Of a stretch of DNA of 64,000 nt, positions 54,347 through 62,831 are shown one piece after another. Numbering within the stretch: the first letter of the stretch is position 1; each line of letters opens with the position of its first letter. Source of the stretch: an uncultured Pelagibacteraceae bacterium (GTDB lineage Bacteria > Pseudomonadota > Alphaproteobacteria > Pelagibacterales > Pelagibacteraceae). The notes below the pieces were generated by a model that did not search any database, had not been told where the DNA came from, and worked only from the letters and a program-made list of their open reading frames with translations. The stretch is from NCBI GenBank assembly GCA_902595795.1, contig CACJRK010000004.1, positions 1-64,000 on the forward strand, given 5' to 3'. The position numbers and the translations under genes are program-made.

Positions 54347-54813
54347 TATTTTATTTTATCTACTTTTTTATCCCAAATTTCAAATGCTTTTAAAGCTTCA
54401 TCTCTAAATATTTGTATCATTTCAATTTTCCTATCATCAATTTTTTTTGGAATCTCTTTATAAATAAACGAGTCATCGAAATCTATATTTTTTGCATCTT
54501 CTCGGGTGTTTGCATAATATATTTTATCTAATCTAGACCAATAAATTGCTGAAAGACACATGGGGCAAGGTTCACAAGAAGTATAAATCTCACATCCAGA
54601 AAGATTAAATGTATTTAATTTTTTACAGGCCTCCCGAATTGCTACTATCTCTCCATGGGCTGTTGGATCATTTGAATAAGTTACTTTATTAGATCCCTCT
54701 GCAATAATTTTGTTATCCTTAACTATGACACTTCCAAAAGGACCACCAATAGTATTTGCGCTATTGATTGAAAGTTCAATTGCTTTTGCCATAAATATTT
54801 TTTTATCTTCCAT
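54343..54813 (-). CDS. guaD: guanine deaminase (cytidine-deaminase superfamily)
   Basis: GGPFGSVIVKDNKIIAEGSNKV, NDPTAHGEIVAIREACKKL, SCEPCPMCLSAIYWSRL; next to xdh. Confidence 0.88.
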   Translation of the reverse strand: MEDKKIFMAKAIELSINSANTIGGPFGSVIVKDNKIIAEGSNKVTYSNDPTAHGEIVAIREACKKLNTFNLSGCEIYTSCEPCPMCLSAIYWSRLDKIYYANTREDAKNIDFDDSFIYKEIPKKIDDRKIEMIQIFRDEALKAFEIWDKKVDKIKY

Positions 54814-54814
54814 T

Positions 54815-57118
54815 TTAATTTTTTATTTTATTTTTAATTTTATTTATACTCATTAAAATTCTTTCAGGTGTTGCTGGTGCATTAAGTTCTGGTGTAAACT
54901 GATAATTTCCAATTGAAGCAACTGCATCTTTAATTGCATAAAAAACGCTCATTGCTAGCATCAAAGGAGGTTCTCCAGTTGTTTTTGCTTTATTAACAAC
55001 TTTTTCTTTGTTTAATCCCTCTTTAAAAATTTCTACATTAAATTTTTTTGGAATATCACTTACAGCAGGTATTTTGTAAGTTGATGGAGAAAAAGTTGTA
55101 ATCTGACCATCTGATTTCCACTTTAATTCTTCTATTGTTAACCAACCTTGTCCTTGCACAAAACCACCCTCTATCTGGCCTAATTCTAGTGCTGGATTTA
55201 TTGGTTTACCGGCATCATGTAAAATATCTACTCTTTCCAAGATATTTTCACCAGTCAATGTATCTACAGTTACTTCTGAAACAGCTGCGCCATAACAAAA
55301 ATAATAAAAAGGCCTTCCTCTAAATTTTTTTTTATCAAAATTAATTTTTGGTGTTGAGTAGAAACCTGAAGATGAAAGGGAAATTCTATTTAAATATGCC
55401 TCTTGAATTATACTTTTAAATTCGAATTGTCTATTTCCAAATATTATATATTGATCTTTATAAACTGCTTCTAGATTATAAATTTTATATTTTTTCTTAA
55501 TAAATTTTTCTAAATTTAATTTAATTTTTGCTACTGCATTTAATGCTGCAGCACCATTAAGATCAGTAGTTGAGGAAGCAGCACTAGCTGAAGTATTTGG
55601 AACCTTAGCTGTATTTGTTGATGAAATATGAACTAAACTATAGGGTAATCCTAAAGAATTGGCTACTAATTGAGCTATCTTTGTATGAGTCCCCTGACCC
55701 ATTTCTATTCCTCCATGATTTAAATGCACACTTCCATCTGTGTAAATATGAACTAAGGCTCCAGCTTGATTTAAATGAATAGTTGTAAATGAAATACCAA
55801 ATTTTAAAGGTGTAATAGCTATACCCTTCTTTTTAAATTTATTTTTTTCATTGAATTTTCTAATATCTAAATATCTTTTTTTATAATTAGATTTATTTTC
55901 TAAATTTTTAAATATTTCGTTAATTACATTATCTTCAATAGTCATCCCATAATGAGTTACATTTCTTTTATCTTTTTGATAAAAATTTTTTTTTCTAACT
56001 TCTATAGGATCTTTTTTTAAATACCTTGAAATATTATCTATAATATTTTCTATGGCCATCATACCTTGATTTCCACCGAAGCCTCTAAATGCAGTTGAAG
56101 TTGGAATATTTGTTTTGCATAAATTATTTGTTACCTCAATATCCGAAATATAATATGCGTTGTCTATATGAAGCAAAGCTCTCTCATTTATTGCAACTGA
56201 TAAATCAGGTGACATTCCACAATTTGAAGATAAGTTTATTTTTAATCCTTCAATAATTCCATCATCATTAAAACCAACTTCATATTCAGATAAAAATTCG
56301 TGTCTTTTACCAGTCAATATTATATCATCATCTCTATCTAATCTTAATTTGACTGGCTGACCTGATTTTTTTGCCAACAACGCACAAATACACGCTGTCA
56401 TAAAATTTGTTTCCTTTCCTCCAAACCCACCTCCAATTCTTCTCACTTCAACATTTATTGAATTACTTTTTTGATTGAACATTTTTGCAATTAATTGTTG
56501 TGTTTCTGATGGATGTTGTGTCGAACTATAAACTAAAAAATTATCATCTTCTTTAGGAACAACAAAAGCCGCCTGGCCCTCTAAATAAAAATGCTCTTGG
56601 CTTCCAGTTGTAAAATTTCCTTTTAAATTATTTTTTGAATTTTTTATTTTTTTAGAAGGGTTACCTTTTTTAACTTTTCTAGGTTTAAATAAAAATTGCT
56701 TCTTATTTAAAGCTTCTTTTATTGTGATAACCGGTTTTAAATCTTTATAGGTAACTTTAGCTTTTAATACTGCCTTCCTAGCAAGCTCTGTAGTTGTAGC
56801 AGCTACAGCAAATAATGGCTGGCCAAAAAACTCTACTTTTTTTTCTGTAAAAATTGGATCACCTTCAAAAACTGGACCCACGTCATTTCTACCAGGGATA
56901 TCACTTTGAGTAACTACTGATATCACTCCTTCACTTTTTTTTACTTCAGTGAGGTCTATATTTTTGATTATTGCATGTGCTTTTTTGCTTAAACCAATAG
57001 CTCCATAAATTGTATTTTTTGGTTCATTAATATCATCAGTATATTCTGCATAACCACTTACATGCTTATAGGCACTATCATGTGGTCTTATTTCCTCAAT
57101 GTAGTTCTCTTTGCTCAT
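54815..57118 (-). CDS. xdhB: xanthine dehydrogenase, molybdopterin-binding subunit
   Basis: HVSGYAEYTDDINEP, GSQEHFYLEGQAAFVV, RRIGGGFGGKET, TAFRGFGGNQGM, GIEMGQGTHTKIAQL, TTGEPPLMLAMSVFYAIKDAV. Confidence 0.96.
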   Translation of the reverse strand: MSKENYIEEIRPHDSAYKHVSGYAEYTDDINEPKNTIYGAIGLSKKAHAIIKNIDLTEVKKSEGVISVVTQSDIPGRNDVGPVFEGDPIFTEKKVEFFGQPLFAVAATTTELARKAVLKAKVTYKDLKPVITIKEALNKKQFLFKPRKVKKGNPSKKIKNSKNNLKGNFTTGSQEHFYLEGQAAFVVPKEDDNFLVYSSTQHPSETQQLIAKMFNQKSNSINVEVRRIGGGFGGKETNFMTACICALLAKKSGQPVKLRLDRDDDIILTGKRHEFLSEYEVGFNDDGIIEGLKINLSSNCGMSPDLSVAINERALLHIDNAYYISDIEVTNNLCKTNIPTSTAFRGFGGNQGMMAIENIIDNISRYLKKDPIEVRKKNFYQKDKRNVTHYGMTIEDNVINEIFKNLENKSNYKKRYLDIRKFNEKNKFKKKGIAITPLKFGISFTTIHLNQAGALVHIYTDGSVHLNHGGIEMGQGTHTKIAQLVANSLGLPYSLVHISSTNTAKVPNTSASAASSTTDLNGAAALNAVAKIKLNLEKFIKKKYKIYNLEAVYKDQYIIFGNRQFEFKSIIQEAYLNRISLSSSGFYSTPKINFDKKKFRGRPFYYFCYGAAVSEVTVDTLTGENILERVDILHDAGKPINPALELGQIEGGFVQGQGWLTIEELKWKSDGQITTFSPSTYKIPAVSDIPKKFNVEIFKEGLNKEKVVNKAKTTGEPPLMLAMSVFYAIKDAVASIGNYQFTPELNAPATPERILMSINKIKNKIKN

Positions 57119-58555
57119 TTAATTCACTCTTGATAACTTATTGGAATTTATTTCTATAAAGCATTTCATCAATAAATTTTTTGCTATCTCTAATCTGTAT
57201 TCTTTGCTTGCTCTCATGTCTCCAATAGGACTTAAATCTTTTTCTAAATAATTTTTTGCTTGATCAAAAGTATTGACAGTAAGAGGCTTATTTTTAAGAA
57301 TTTTTTCACATGCTTTAGCTCTTTTTGGTACAGCAGCCATACCCCCATATGCAATATAAGCCTCTTTAATTTTATTATTATTAATTTCAAAATTAAAAGA
57401 TCCACAAACAGAGGAAATATCATCATCAAATCTTTTTGATATTTTAAATGCCTTAAAAATATTTTTCTTAAATAATGGTATTTTTATTGAGTGAATAAAT
57501 TCGTTCTTTTTTAATTTAGTTTTTCTGTAATCAAGGAAAAAATTATTTAAAGGCAAAACTTTTCTTTTATTAAAGCTTTCAACTAAAACCTCTGCATTTA
57601 AAGATAATAGAATTGGCAGTGAATCACCAATTGGAGATGCTGTTGCAATATTGCCACCTATAGTTCCAACATTTCGAATTTGAACAGAGCCATATCTTTT
57701 TAGAACTAAATAAAAATCTGGATAATATTTTTTAATTTCTTTTTCAAATTTTATTAAAGGTGTAGCGGAACCAACTTCTAAATAATTTTTACTTACTTTG
57801 ATAAAATCTAATTCATCAATTTCTTTTAAATCAATTATAAATGGAATTTTTTTTCTCTCTTTTGTAACTTTTAAAGATAAGTCAGTTCCACCAGCAAGAA
57901 AACTAAAATTAGAATGTTTTTTAATTACACCTTTTAAATCCTTAATATTTTTTGGTGAAAAATAAATTTTATCATCTTTTTTAATATAAATATTTTTCGG
58001 TTTAATTTTTTTTAATTGCTGAATAACTTTATTTTTATTTTTAGAAAATTGATCATTCTTATTTATCTTATTTAAACTTTTGGCAGCATCAATTATAGGT
58101 CTATAGCCAGTACAACGACATAAATTACCTGATATAGAATCTGTTATTAATTCATTATCAAGACTTTTATTATTTTTAAACATTGAAAATAAAGACATAA
58201 CAAATCCTGGCGTACAGAAACCACATTGAGAACCATGAAATTTTACCATCGCATCTTGAACTGGGTGAAGTTTTCCATTTTCAGAAACTAAATCTTCAAC
58301 AATTATAAGTTGCTTACCATTCAATGATGGGACAAATGAAATACAAGAATTGATTGCTTTATAGATAATGTTATTATCGACTAATTCACCCAAAACAATT
58401 GTACATGCACCACAACCACCCTCTGAGCATCCTTCTTTAGTTCCAGTCTTTTTTAATTCAGTTCTAATATAATTAAGTAATGTTTGATTTGGATCAGGAT
58501 TTTTGATTACTATGAGCTTATCATTTAATAAAAACTTAACAGAATTCGATATCAC
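57119..58555 (-). CDS. xdhA: xanthine dehydrogenase, 2Fe-2S/FAD subunit
   Basis: GCSEGGCGACTIVLG, CGFCTPGFVMSLF, GNLCRCTGYRPIIDA, FLAGGTDLSL, RNVGTIGGNIATASPIGDSLP. Confidence 0.97.
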   Translation of the reverse strand: MISNSVKFLLNDKLIVIKNPDPNQTLLNYIRTELKKTGTKEGCSEGGCGACTIVLGELVDNNIIYKAINSCISFVPSLNGKQLIIVEDLVSENGKLHPVQDAMVKFHGSQCGFCTPGFVMSLFSMFKNNKSLDNELITDSISGNLCRCTGYRPIIDAAKSLNKINKNDQFSKNKNKVIQQLKKIKPKNIYIKKDDKIYFSPKNIKDLKGVIKKHSNFSFLAGGTDLSLKVTKERKKIPFIIDLKEIDELDFIKVSKNYLEVGSATPLIKFEKEIKKYYPDFYLVLKRYGSVQIRNVGTIGGNIATASPIGDSLPILLSLNAEVLVESFNKRKVLPLNNFFLDYRKTKLKKNEFIHSIKIPLFKKNIFKAFKISKRFDDDISSVCGSFNFEINNNKIKEAYIAYGGMAAVPKRAKACEKILKNKPLTVNTFDQAKNYLEKDLSPIGDMRASKEYRLEIAKNLLMKCFIEINSNKLSRVN

Positions 58556-58906
58556 TTAACTGCCTCTATAAGTAGAATAACTCCAAGGTGAGACAAGTAA
58601 AGGAACATGATAATGCTGTAAGGGATCTGAAATACCAAATCTGATAACAACGTCATCCAAGAATGGTACATCGCTAGCTGAAGATGTATTTTTAAAATAA
58701 TCACCAATATAAAAAACTAATTCATATTTACCCTTAACAAAAACATCTCCCTCTACTAATGGTGAGTTAGCTCTACCATCTTCATTGAGTTTTGTTGACG
58801 TTAATTTTTTTCGTTCTGAATTATTAATATAAAACAACTCAACCAGGATACCTTTGCCAGGTTTACCAGAATACACATCTAAAACATGAGTTGTGAGCTT
58901 TGTCAT
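58556..58906 (-). CDS. uraH: 5-hydroxyisourate hydrolase
   Basis: LTTHVLDVYSGKPGKGILVEL and C-terminal HYHVPLLVSPWSYSTYRGS. Confidence 0.97.
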   Translation of the reverse strand: MTKLTTHVLDVYSGKPGKGILVELFYINNSERKKLTSTKLNEDGRANSPLVEGDVFVKGKYELVFYIGDYFKNTSSASDVPFLDDVVIRFGISDPLQHYHVPLLVSPWSYSTYRGS

Positions 58907-58953
58907 AAAATTATAGTATCATTTAATTTCAAACTTAAATTATTTAAAGTTAT

Positions 58954-59451
58954 ATGAGAACAATAGATAACATTAACGATCTTAACAAGTCTGATTTTTT
59001 GTCTGTATTTGGTAATGTTTTTGAAAAAACTGAATCAGTAGCTGTAGAAGCTTTTGAGTCAAAACCATTTAAAAACTTCGAAGATATTATGTTTAAAATG
59101 CTTGATATTTATGAAAATTACGAAAAAAATAAAATTTTAGAGATTTTAAATGCACATCCAGAGCTTGCTGTAGCAAAAAAAATGACCTCTGAGTCTATAT
59201 CAGAACAAGCCTCTGCAAAATTAAACCAATGTTCTAATGATGAATATGAGGAATTTAAAAAATTAAATTCAGAATATAAAAAAAAGTTTAATTTTCCTTT
59301 TATAATTGCCGTAAAAGGTAAAGATAAAAATGAAATTTTGAATAATTTTAGACAAAGAATACAAAGTGATGTAGAAAGTGAATTCCTTGAAGCAAAAAAA
59401 CAAGTAAAAAAAATCGCAACCTTTCGCTTGAATGAAATAAATAAAAAATGA
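58954..59451 (+). CDS. uraD: OHCU decarboxylase
   Basis: FLSVFGNVFEKTESVAVEAFE, LNAHPELAVAKKM, FNFPFIIAVKGKDKNEIL. Confidence 0.93.
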   Translation: MRTIDNINDLNKSDFLSVFGNVFEKTESVAVEAFESKPFKNFEDIMFKMLDIYENYEKNKILEILNAHPELAVAKKMTSESISEQASAKLNQCSNDEYEEFKKLNSEYKKKFNFPFIIAVKGKDKNEILNNFRQRIQSDVESEFLEAKKQVKKIATFRLNEINKK

Positions 59452-60434
59452 AAAAATTTATAAGTGCAAAAATGATTAACTTAGCTGATCCAAGAATTGG
59501 ATCTAAAATTATATTCAAGACTGACGATTTTTTTGCAGCTGCTCATAGAATATTAAACATCGAAACTCCAGTTTTTAAAGATGGACTATTTGACAAACAT
59601 GGTAAATGGATGGATGGATGGGAAACAAGGAGAAAAAGATCAAAAGGTTTTGATTATTTAATTTTAAAACTTGGTAAACCTGGAAAGATATTTGATATAG
59701 ATATTGACACAACGCACTTCAATGGAAACCAACCCACACATGCTTCGTTAGAGGGTTGCTTAAGTAAAACAAAGCCTAATAAGAAAACAAAATGGATTTC
59801 TTTACTGAGCAAAAAAAAACTTGGGCCAAGCCAAAACCATAGCTTCAAATCAAAAAACAAATCTGTTTTTAATTATATAAGACTAAACATTTTTCCAGAT
59901 GGTGGAGTTGCAAGACTTAGGCTTTATGGAAAAATTGAAATGGAAAAAAACTTTTCAAGTAAAAAAACTATCAACCTTTCATCTGTTTTAAATGGTGCTT
60001 CAATTATTGGTTGTAATAATGAACATTTTGGCAGGGCTGAAAATATTATAGCACCTGGTAAAGGAAAAAATATGGGAGATGGTTGGGAAACTAGAAGAAG
60101 TAGAGGAAAAAACTTTGATTGGCTTATAATAAAATTTGGAAAACCAGGATTAATAAAAAAACTAGAGATAGATACCCATCATTTTAAAGGAAACTACCCC
60201 GATAGTTTTTCAATTCAAACTACAAATATTACAAAGGATCTATCTAATCAATCAATTGTAAAAAATTCAAAAAGTTGGAAATATATATTAAATAAATCAA
60301 AACTGTCAGCTCACAAGAAACATATTTTTAAAAAATTCTTAATTAAAAGAAGTAAGGAAAATTATCTTAGAATAAATATCTACCCAGATGGTGGAATTTC
60401 AAGAATAAGAGCATTTGGAAATTTTGTAAAATGA
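59448..60434 (+). CDS. alc: allantoicase
   Basis: Two internal repeats: DGWETRRKRSKGFDYLILKLG / DGWETRRSRGKNFDWLIIKFG and IDTTHFNGN / IDTHHFKGN, RLNIFPDGGVARLR / RINIYPDGGISRIR. Confidence 0.96.
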   Translation: MKKFISAKMINLADPRIGSKIIFKTDDFFAAAHRILNIETPVFKDGLFDKHGKWMDGWETRRKRSKGFDYLILKLGKPGKIFDIDIDTTHFNGNQPTHASLEGCLSKTKPNKKTKWISLLSKKKLGPSQNHSFKSKNKSVFNYIRLNIFPDGGVARLRLYGKIEMEKNFSSKKTINLSSVLNGASIIGCNNEHFGRAENIIAPGKGKNMGDGWETRRSRGKNFDWLIIKFGKPGLIKKLEIDTHHFKGNYPDSFSIQTTNITKDLSNQSIVKNSKSWKYILNKSKLSAHKKHIFKKFLIKRSKENYLRINIYPDGGISRIRAFGNFVK

Positions 60435-60922
60435 ACATAATAAAAGCAAAAAAAATAACTAAAAAAAATTTTTCTAAATTTGGTCAATTAATCGATACGT
60501 CTAAAAAAAATCCTATAAATATAAATGATGGGTATGCTCAAAGATTTGATAATTTGATAAACATAGATGCCTCTAAAAAAAATGGGAAAGCAATTGTTAG
60601 TATTTTTAAAGCGAAAAAAAGAAAGTTTCCTATGAAAATTGATATGATGGAAAAACATCCTTTAGGAAGCCAAGCCTTTATACCAATGGAAGATACAAAA
60701 TTTTTAGTATTTGTAGCGCCGAGAGGAGATAAACCGGATATAAATAAAATCGAATCCTTTTTGGTCCCCAAACAAACTGGAGTTAATTACAATGCCGGTA
60801 TTTGGCACTTTCCACTTATTTCTATGAAAAATATGAATTTTCTAATTGTTGATAGAAAGGGAAAAGGAAAAAATCTTGTAATTTATAAATTTAAAAAAGA
60901 TAAAATTATTTTAAAAAAATGA
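60431..60922 (+). CDS. allA: ureidoglycolate lyase
   Basis: FGQLIDT, MEKHPLGSQAFIPME, FVAPRGD, VNYNAGIWHFPLI, FLIVDRKG. Confidence 0.93.
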   Translation: MNIIKAKKITKKNFSKFGQLIDTSKKNPININDGYAQRFDNLINIDASKKNGKAIVSIFKAKKRKFPMKIDMMEKHPLGSQAFIPMEDTKFLVFVAPRGDKPDINKIESFLVPKQTGVNYNAGIWHFPLISMKNMNFLIVDRKGKGKNLVIYKFKKDKIILKK

Positions 60923-61818
60923 AAAAAAAATATCCAAGAGATTTGGTGGGATATGGTTCCAAAAAAATTAAAGTAAGGTGGCCTGGTAATGCTAAGTTAG
61001 CTTTGCAATTTGTACTAAATTATGAAGAAGGAGCAGAGAATTGTACTCTTCATGGTGATAGAACTTCAGAAGTATTTTTATCAGAAATTATAGGAGCAAA
61101 ACCAATTAAAGGTCGACACTTAAACATGGAGTCAATTTATGAATATGGATCAAGAAGAGGGTTTTGGAGAATTCACGATCTATTTAATAAAAAAAAAATT
61201 CCACTTACTATTTTTGGAGTTGGTATGGCCTTAGAGAGAAATAAAGAAGTTTGTACAGCTATCAAAAAAGCAAAGTATGAAGTTGCTTGTCATGGGTGGA
61301 GATGGATTGATTATCAAAATGTATCAAAGAAAAAAGAAAAGAATGACATGAAACTTGCAGTAAAATCTATAAAAAAGATTTTTGGAACTCAACCTACTGG
61401 TTGGTACACTGGTAGATGTAGTACAAATACTTTAGATTTAGTAATTGATAATGGTAATTTTTTATACTGTAGCGATACATACAGTGATGATCTTCCTTAT
61501 TGGATAAAAAAAGGTAATAAAAAACAACTCATGGTTCCTTACACACTTGATAACAATGATATGAGATTTGCAACTAATCAAGGATTTAATTCGGGTGAAC
61601 AATTTTATAATTATTTAAAAGATAGTTTCGATGCTCTTTACGAGGAAGGAAAAACATCACCAAAGATGATGTCGGTTGGCTTACATTGTAGATTAATTGG
61701 AAGACCTGGGAGAATACAGTCCCTTAAAAAATTTTTAAATTACATCACAAAATTTAAGGATATTTGGATTTGCAAAAGAGTAGATATAGCTAAACATTGG
61801 ATAAAAAATTATAGTTAA
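60919..61818 (+). CDS. puuE: PuuE-type allantoinase (polysaccharide deacetylase family)
   Basis: YPRDLVGYGSKKIKVRWPGNAKLALQFVLNYEEGAENC, EYGSRRGFWRIHDLF, VACHGWRWIDYQ. Confidence 0.95.
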   Translation: MKKKYPRDLVGYGSKKIKVRWPGNAKLALQFVLNYEEGAENCTLHGDRTSEVFLSEIIGAKPIKGRHLNMESIYEYGSRRGFWRIHDLFNKKKIPLTIFGVGMALERNKEVCTAIKKAKYEVACHGWRWIDYQNVSKKKEKNDMKLAVKSIKKIFGTQPTGWYTGRCSTNTLDLVIDNGNFLYCSDTYSDDLPYWIKKGNKKQLMVPYTLDNNDMRFATNQGFNSGEQFYNYLKDSFDALYEEGKTSPKMMSVGLHCRLIGRPGRIQSLKKFLNYITKFKDIWICKRVDIAKHWIKNYS

Positions 61819-61826
61819 AATTTTTA

Positions 61827-62150
61827 TTATTGTTCTGCAGCTATAGAAGTGTAGTGAGCAACCGCTTCTATTTCCTCATCAGTTAGTATACCCTCCATTG
61901 CGGGCATTACTCCTATACCGTTTCTAACTGCCATTATAATTCTTTGAATATCAGGTCTAATTTCATTTAAATTTGGACCAACCATTGCGTTTGATCCAGC
62001 ATCTGAGAGCATATGGCATGCTGCACAATTACCAGCCTCTAGAAAAACTTCTTTTCCTTTATTAAATAATTCATCAGCATTAACTTGTGTTAATGATGAA
62101 AATATCAAAAATACCAATGTGCCAAATAAATTTAAAAATAATTTTTTCAC
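61827..62150 (-). CDS. small secreted class I cytochrome c (candidate partner of PuuD)
   Basis: GTG start, signal peptide, GNCAACHMLSDAGSNAMVGPNLNEI heme motif, IGVMPAMEGILTDEEIEAVAHYTS distal Met region. Confidence 0.92.
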   Translation of the reverse strand: MKKLFLNLFGTLVFLIFSSLTQVNADELFNKGKEVFLEAGNCAACHMLSDAGSNAMVGPNLNEIRPDIQRIIMAVRNGIGVMPAMEGILTDEEIEAVAHYTSIAAEQ

Positions 62151-62193
62151 ATAAATTTGGTATCATAATTAAAAAAATTTAAAAAGGAGAATT

Positions 62194-62481
62194 ATGAAAG
62201 CTTATTGGATTGCGAATTATACTGAAATAAAAGATGAAGAAAGACTTAAAAAATATGCCGTTAAAGCTAAAGAGGCAGTTGAAAAATATTCTGGAAGAAT
62301 ATTGGCTAGAAGTGCAAATAATATAACTTTGGTAGGTAGGGAAATGGTTAGAGTGGCTCTTGCAGAATTTCCAGATATTAAAACTGCAAAAAATTGTTAC
62401 AATTCCGAAGAGTATGTTGAGGCCAGAAAACACTTAGAAAATAATGCCGTTAGAGAGCACATTATTTTTGAAGGAATGTAA
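62194..62481 (+). CDS. DUF1330 family protein
   Basis: KAYWIANYTEIKDEERLKKYAVKAKEAVEKYSGRILAR; strong SD AAAAAGGAGA. Confidence 0.88.
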   Translation: MKAYWIANYTEIKDEERLKKYAVKAKEAVEKYSGRILARSANNITLVGREMVRVALAEFPDIKTAKNCYNSEEYVEARKHLENNAVREHIIFEGM

Positions 62482-62501
62482 AATTCAAAATAATTTAATA
62501 A

Positions 62502-62831
62502 ATGACAAAATCATTAAAAAATACGATTTTAGAAGAAGCAATTTCATGGATTAAGTCTGGTCAACAAGTAGCTCTTGCAACCGTGGTTGAAACTTGGGGA
62601 TCGTCTCCATTCCAAATTGGAAGCAAAATGATAATTAATGAAAAAGGTAATTTTTTAGGATCAGTTTCTGGTGGTTGTGTAGAAACAAGCGTAATTACTG
62701 AATGTTTGGAATTAATAAAAAATAAAAATTCATTTAAGAAAATTGATTTCAAAGTCTCTGATGAAAATGCTTGGGACGTAGGGCTTGCATGTGGAGGAGA
62801 AATGACTGTTTTTATAGAGCAAATAAATTAA
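62502..62831 (+). CDS. XdhC/CoxI-domain protein (N-terminal XdhC half)
   Basis: ALATVVETWGSSPFQIGSKMIINEKGNFLGSVSGGCVETSV, DVGLACGGEMTVFIE. Confidence 0.92.
   Translation: MTKSLKNTILEEAISWIKSGQQVALATVVETWGSSPFQIGSKMIINEKGNFLGSVSGGCVETSVITECLELIKNKNSFKKIDFKVSDENAWDVGLACGGEMTVFIEQIN

Noticed and set aside
59448-60434. Internal duplication in the allantoicase gene
   Set aside because: Two-repeat architecture is the normal allantoicase fold, not a novel duplication.
58916-62166. Shared GTATCAT motif in the two divergent purine-island promoters (58916-58922 and 62160-62166)
   Set aside because: TATCAT resembles an ordinary -10 box and flanking similarity is only AT-richness; two copies are not enough for an operator claim.
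62771-62831. N-terminal extension of the second XdhC ORF (MGRRACMWRRNDCFYRANKL)
   Set aside because: Overlaps the first XdhC half in another frame; Arg/Cys-rich out-of-frame sequence. ATG at 62831 is the better start.
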